From: Baffinella frigidus
Taxonomy: Eukaryota; Cryptophyceae; Cryptomonadales; Baffinellaceae
Direction: 5' to 3'
Assembly: GCA_026770585.1 (NCBI GenBank)
Contig: MU646553.1
Coordinates: 356,099 to 376,173, forward strand
DNA: 20,075 nucleotides
Part shown: positions 16,757 to 20,075 of the stretch, in pieces
How positions within the stretch are numbered: position 1 is the first letter of the stretch
Layout of the letters: each line of letters opens with the position of its first letter
The notes under the pieces: generated by a model
What the model saw: the letters and a program-made list of their open reading frames with translations, nothing else
Database searches by the model: none
What the model was told of the DNA's origin: nothing
Program-made: the position numbers and the translations under genes

Positions 16757-17125
16757 TTATGTGGTCCTCTGTCTCAGTCGATTTGGTCTCACCAATCTGG
16801 TGATATCGGGCTCTTTTTCGCCCCGAAGTTGGCGGATTGGTACCACATGCCCAGTTTGTCAACTTAAGCATAGCCAAAAAGCCCAACGGAGGCAGGGCTA
16901 AGATTTGGTGGTACCAATCGTTCCTGATTTAGGTACCGTCCTGGTACAACACCTACCTGGTTCAGTCAACCGCTTCGGACTCTTGTCGAGACGGGGCTCG
17001 GGGAGTGGCTTTACAGACAGACACTCTGGAGCGATTGCTAGCTGTGCCTCAGTCGGGTTGACTGATTTATGTAACGCCAAAAGTTGCCGGATTTGTACCA
17101 CGAACCCGGAAAATCAGCTGCCTGT
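16757..17125 (+). repeat. dispersed repeat, two partial copies
   Basis: 16757-16866 (CTCTGTCTCAGTCGATTTGG, CTCACCAATCTGG, CGGGCTCTTT, AAGTTGGCGGATTGGTACCA, TTGTCAACTT) matches 9938-10042. 17078-17120 repeats the right part (AAAAGTTGCCGGATTTGTAC). Around 17100-17180, GCTGCCTGTCTCCTCATCTT and GAGGAGACCAGATTGGCTCAGGCAG can pair as a hairpin. Confidence 0.6.
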
Positions 17126-17224
17126 CTCCTCATCTTGAGGAGACCAGATTGGCTCAGGCAGAGCTAGGATTAGGCCTGGGAATGATGCGAGTTGAGGTTG
17201 GCATCTCTTTCGAAGCTTGCTCTA

Positions 17225-17440
17225 GATCCTACTCAGACACAGCCTCGGCGGGGGGGCATGCATGGCAGCCGCGTTGGTAGTGATAACGGTCTCTCTCTCT
17301 CTCCAGGTGAATCTCGCGAAGAGGGACACGCACCGCTCCAGGGTCCTAGGAAGGGGCTAGCAATGGCAGCCCAAGACCACCGTAGGGGTGGTGCGTGCGG
17401 GAGTCTAGGACCACCGTAGGGTTGGTGTGTGTTCTTAGTG
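17225..17440 (+). repeat. dispersed repeat, GTGTTGGTA family, long copy
   Basis: Co-linear with 8645-8860 (CTCAGACACAGCCTCGGCGG, CATGGCAGCCGCGTTGGTAG, GGTCTCTCTCTCTC, CTCGCGAAGAGGGACACGCA, CCGTAGGGGTGGTGCGTG). The last GTAGGG.TGGTG word is itself duplicated at about 17382 and 17415. Confidence 0.75.
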
Positions 17441-17565
17441 GTTTCTCTCTCACTGCAGGGGGAGCGCGGCCGCTAAAGACGCTCCAAAAGTTGACAATGC
17501 GAGCGAAAGTCACAAAACGCCTCGCTCCGAAGCCTCTGCACGCGATCGATCCCCGAGGTGCTGCC

Positions 17566-17860
17566 TGCAACCCTAAACCCGTAACCCTAAACCCTAGGCA
17601 CTGAACCTTAAAACATAACCCGTGAACCCTAGACCCCAAACCCTAGACCCTAAACTCCCAACCCCAAATCCCAAACCCCAAACCTTAAAACCTAAACCCT
17701 AGACCCTGGACCCTAGACCCTAAACCCCAGACCCTAGACCCTAGATCCTGGGCCCTAGACCCTAGAACCTGGATCCTAGACCCTAAACCGACAGCCCCAT
17801 GCCCCACCCCCACCCCCAAAATTCAAACTCCAACCACAAACTTCAAACCCTTAACCGCAA
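17566..17860. repeat. telomere-like tract (CCCTAAA sense)
   Basis: Degenerate CCCTAAA, CCCTAGA and CCCCAAA words. CCCTAGACCCTAGA-type variants dominate 17690-17790. No exon was recognised at its right end, where a further GTGTTGGTA repeat begins at 17874. Confidence 0.9.
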
Positions 17861-17873
17861 ATACATTATAGCA

Positions 17874-17965
17874 CATGACCTCTCTCGGCGCCCCTGCTCC
17901 GACACATCCTCGGTGGGGATGCATACATGGCGGCCGTGTTGGCAGTATTAGAGTTCTCTCTTATT
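17874..17965 (+). repeat. dispersed repeat, GTGTTGGTA family
   Basis: Contains ACCTCTCTCGGCGCCCCTGC, CACATCCTCGGTGGGGATGC and ATGGCGGCCGTGTTGGCAGT. From here to about 18110 no gene is seen. Confidence 0.75.
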
Positions 17966-18121
17966 AATCAAGGTCCCTTTCAGTTGAGTTTCAAGGCAGC
18001 GTTGACTTTTCAGCTATTTCGGCTCTGATAGAGGTCTCTGATAGAGTTCTCATTGGGCAGGGGCGGAGCGGCGTCGGATCTCGCGGGGGGCGGTCTTTTG
18101 GGCCTCGATGACGGGTCAGTG

Positions 18122-18262
18122 GGGTGGAGGGCTGAGAGTTGAGGGTTCAGGGTTGAGGGTTGAGGGTTCAGGGTTCAGGGTTGAAGGATGGGGGTTGAGG
18201 GTCTGGGTGCAGGGTGCAGGGTGCAGGGTGCAGGGTGCAGGGTGCAGGGTGTAGGGTTTAGA
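18122..18262. repeat. telomere-like tract with GGGTGCA array
   Basis: TTGAGGG/TTCAGGG words are followed by about seven uninterrupted GGGTGCA heptamers (18205-18252) and then TTTAGAGGG. Polarity is opposite to the CCCTAAA tracts on either side (17566-17860 and from 18331). Confidence 0.9.
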
Positions 18263-18356
18263 GGGAGTTAACACCAGGCACTCCGAAACATGTCCCCAAA
18301 TTGGTTTCTTTTGGTACCGGGACACACCACACCCCAAACCCCAAACCCTAAACTAG

Positions 18357-18407
18357 ACGCTGATGGAGATGCTGGTGCGACTCGGGCCGGAGGAGATTGA
18401 ATCTTAG
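18357..18407 (+). pseudogene. F-box exon copy 1, truncated
   Basis: After CCCCAAACCCTAAACTAG the frame reads T-L-M-E-M-L-V-R-L-G-P-E-E-I-E-S-stop (TAG 18405-18407). The match to copy 3 ends after E-E-I, so the second half of the F-box is missing. A CCCTAAA tract lies directly before it. Confidence 0.75.
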
Positions 18408-18528
18408 GGGTGGAGTTTTTGCCATGCAAAAGCCACATGTAGAGGCTGGGATAGCACACGGCTTGAGGTTCAATGCCAAACCCAAAACCCGTGTGAGATT
18501 GATCCCCAAATCCTCAACCCCAAAACAG

Positions 18529-18571
18529 GACGTTGCTTGAGATTCTGGTACGGCTCGGGCCGGCAGAGCTG
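18529..18571 (+). pseudogene. F-box exon copy 2, truncated
   Basis: An intact acceptor (CCCCAAAACAG) precedes G + T-L-L-E-I-L-V-R-L-G-P-A-E-L, after which similarity to copy 3 stops. It has the same start phase as copy 3, and no donor is preserved. Confidence 0.75.
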
Positions 18572-18644
18572 CATCACCTGTTTTCATTTTGAGTTGTGAT
18601 AACGCTATCTCGAGGCTCAGATCGCAAAACAACCCGTACGGCAG

Positions 18645-19535
18645 GACGCTGCTGGAGATTCTGGTGCGGCTGGGCCCCGAGGAGATTGCGTGCACTGCCA
18701 CCGCCTGCCGCGCCTTCGCTCTCATGTGAGGGGTTAGCGTTTGGGGGCTAGGGGTTGGTCTGTCCCGATACCCAACGAGCTTAGCGAGAGAGAGAGAGAG
18801 AAAGAGACATACACATAGAGACAAAGTCAGAGACAGCGAGAGAGGCACAGCGAGAGAGGAAGAGATGGAGAGAGAGTGATGAAGCGCGGTTCTGGTGCGG
18901 CTGGGTCCGGAGGAGATTGCGTGCACAGCCACCGCCTGCCGCGCCTTCGCTCTCATGTGAGCTTATTGTCCAATTGATTTTTGTTCTGGTAACGCTTTTG
19001 CTTTACTATTGCTAGTGTGGTCCAGCTGCGCAGCAATTTTTGTTACCCAAAATATTGGAATTGAACGTTTTCCCTGATGCAGGTGTCGGAGCGAATGGCT
19101 GTGGAGGCAACTGTGCGCCCTCAGGTGAAGCCTTTTCAACAATCCCTGAGGGGGACTTGCTTGACAAGGTTCAGGTCAATTCCAAGGGTCGGGACTCAGG
19201 GTCAAGGCGCAGGGTCATCTCAGATGTTCTCAACACTCTGAACCCTGAACAACTGACTCTAAACCCTAAACCCTGAACCCTAAACCCCATTCTCGATTCT
19301 GAGGGGCACCTCTGATTGTCGCAAATCTCTGAATCCTGAACCGTAGACTCTAGAACCTAAAGCCTAAACCCTAAGCCTATTCTCTAGAGACCCTAAACCC
19401 GAAACCTGTAGACCCCAAACCATCAACTATAAGCCCCATTCTCTACCCTTAACCGTACAATGGGTTGGCAGGGGGATCCGAAGCGAGGAGGAATGCGGCA
19501 AGATCTGGCGCGCGGCCTTCACGTGTCTCCGCAAG
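18645..19535 (+). CDS. F-box protein, partial, three exons
   Basis: Exons 18645-18725, 19083-19124 and 19472-19535, with GCAG acceptors (GGCAG, GATGCAG, TTGGCAG) and GTGAGG, GTGAAG and GTGCAC donors. Each of the first two exons ends two bases into a codon and each following exon supplies the third. The product reads T-L-L-E-I-L-V-R-L-G-P-E-E-I, then A-C-T-A-T-A-C-R-A-F-A-L-M, then C-R-S-E-W-L-W-R-Q-L-C-A-L-R, then G-I-R-S-E-E-E-C-G-K-I-W-R-A-A-F. This is the F-box pattern (leucine-rich helix, L-x-P-E-E, C-R-x-F, then S-x-x-L-W-R-x-L-C) and the W-R-x-x-F that often follows. F-box proteins bind SKP1 and bring substrates to SCF ubiquitin ligases. The substrate-binding region would lie beyond the window, and the start codon was not found. 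Copy 4 (18892-18956) could replace the first exon. Confidence 0.75.
18785..18879 (+). repeat. purine-rich GA/GACA simple repeat
   Basis: GAGAGAGAGAGAGAGAAAGA and GAGACA/GCGAGA variants fill the interval between F-box exon copies 3 and 4. Low complexity, no coding meaning. Confidence 0.9.
18885..18956 (+). pseudogene. F-box exon copy 4, 5' truncated, donor intact
   Basis: L-V-R-L-G-P-E-E-I-A-C-T-A-T-A-C-R-A-F-A-L followed by AT|GTGAGC matches copy 3 over about 65 bp with only a few mismatches, so this duplication is recent. The L-L-E-I start is lost. A weak acceptor, GATGAAG (ends 18884), would give the same phase, leaving open use as an alternative exon. Confidence 0.6.
19235..19465. repeat. 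telomere-like tract, F-box gene intron
   Basis: CCCTGAAC, CCCTAAACCCTGAACC and CCCTAAGCC words, mixed with unrelated islands, extend to shortly before the acceptor of the exon at 19472. Confidence 0.85.
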
Positions 19536-19545
19536 GTGCACTGCA

Positions 19546-19740
19546 TCCCGAAACCCGAAACCCGAAACCCGAAACCCTAAACCCTCAATCCCAAACCCTA
19601 ACCCTAAACCCTAAATCCTGAACCCTAAACCCTAAACCCTAAACCCTGAACCCTAAACCCTGAACCCTAAACCCTGGACCCTAAACCCTAGACCCTAAAC
19701 CCTAATCCCTAAACCCTAATCCCTAAACCCCGAACACTAG
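19546..19740. repeat. telomere-like tract (CCCTAAA), F-box gene
   Basis: Begins with a CCCGAAA run (about 19547-19575), then CCCTAAA with CCCTGAA, CCCTAGA and CCCTAAT variants. It starts about 10 bp after the AAG|GTGCAC donor, so nearly the whole following intron is repeat. A further weaker tract covers 19785-19865. Confidence 0.9.
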
Positions 19741-19743
19741 ACC

Positions 19744-19770
19744 GGACCTTGACGTGTCCCCGGAAGGTGC
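19744..19770 (+). pseudogene. scrap of the third F-box-gene exon
   Basis: CCTTGACGTGTCCCCGGAAG|GTGCC mirrors the 3' end of the exon at 19472-19535 (CCTTCACGTGTCTCCGCAAG|GTGCA), with the donor retained. Only about 25 bp survive. Downstream to 20075 nothing else is recognisable. Confidence 0.7.
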
Positions 19771-20075
19771 CAAAAACATCGCCCCACACCCAAACACCCA
19801 ATACCATAAACCGTAACCCCCACACCCCAAACCGTAAACCCTCAGCCGTAAACCCTCAGCCCTGAAGCCTGAACGAAATTTATTCATCCACCGGGTCCCT
19901 CTTTGCACTGCCAGAAACAAATCATCACGCCCCCCCCGCATACCACCAAAAACATCATCACGTCCATCCTTGCAGTACACTGAAATGAGTCGGGTCCGTC
20001 TTTGCAGGTGCACGTTGTCGGTTGGCGCGCCCAGCCCCGGGTAACCCTTGTTCCCACACCCTCCACCCTCCACCC

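Noticed and set aside
16197-16886. 229-codon open frame on the - strand, the longest after RPS2
   Set aside because: No recognisable motif, compositionally mixed, and its first part overlaps a dispersed non-coding repeat (16757-16866). The opposite strand is also open over much of the range, so it is probably chance.

Overview
This is a nuclear eukaryotic window, most likely from an alga or another protist with the TTTAGGG telomere motif. The evidence is a eukaryotic 40S protein (RPS2/uS5), genes split into short exons with GT...AG introns, and many interstitial tracts of TTTAGGG and its variants. Coding exons are GC-rich with strong G/C third positions. I cannot name the species.

Layout. 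(1) 1-1345, + strand: pieces of an unrecognised gene, an acidic exon (21-92) and a terminal exon (1249-1345) ending in one hydrophobic segment, with a decayed copy of that terminal exon at 1008-1104. (2) 1346-3260: repeats only (a 20-bp tandem, a foldback element, two arrays of about 45-bp hairpin units, a 175-bp tandem duplication). (3) 3261-4112, - strand: intact single-exon RPS2, the only long uninterrupted gene. (4) 4113-9640: intergenic, with dispersed repeats, foldback elements, a few coding-like scraps and a dense MITE-like cluster at 8274-9484. (5) 9646-15548, - strand: a Rab-GAP TBC-domain gene that I assembled by hand from 12 short exons. Their phases fit at every junction and sum to 1059 nt (352 residues plus stop), with the arginine finger and glutamine finger in place. 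(6) 15549-18350: mostly unexplained sequence and dispersed repeats, with a CCCTAAA-type tract. (7) 18357-20075, + strand: an F-box gene whose first recognisable exon is present in four copies, followed by two phase-compatible exons; it probably runs off the window.

The most interesting structure is how these genes are built. Most TBC exons, the F-box exon and the terminal exon of the left gene have partial, mutated copies in adjacent introns. The introns are packed with degenerate telomere-like heptamers. These mostly read CCCTAAA on the coding strand and usually stop just before the 3' splice site. A reasonable inference is that telomere-like repeats both make up the introns and promote the unequal exchange that scattered exon copies. 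No mobile-element protein, rRNA, tRNA or CRISPR was found. TBC (Rab GTPase inactivation), F-box (ubiquitin ligase substrate adaptor) and RPS2 (ribosome) are unrelated functions, and nothing suggests coordinated action.
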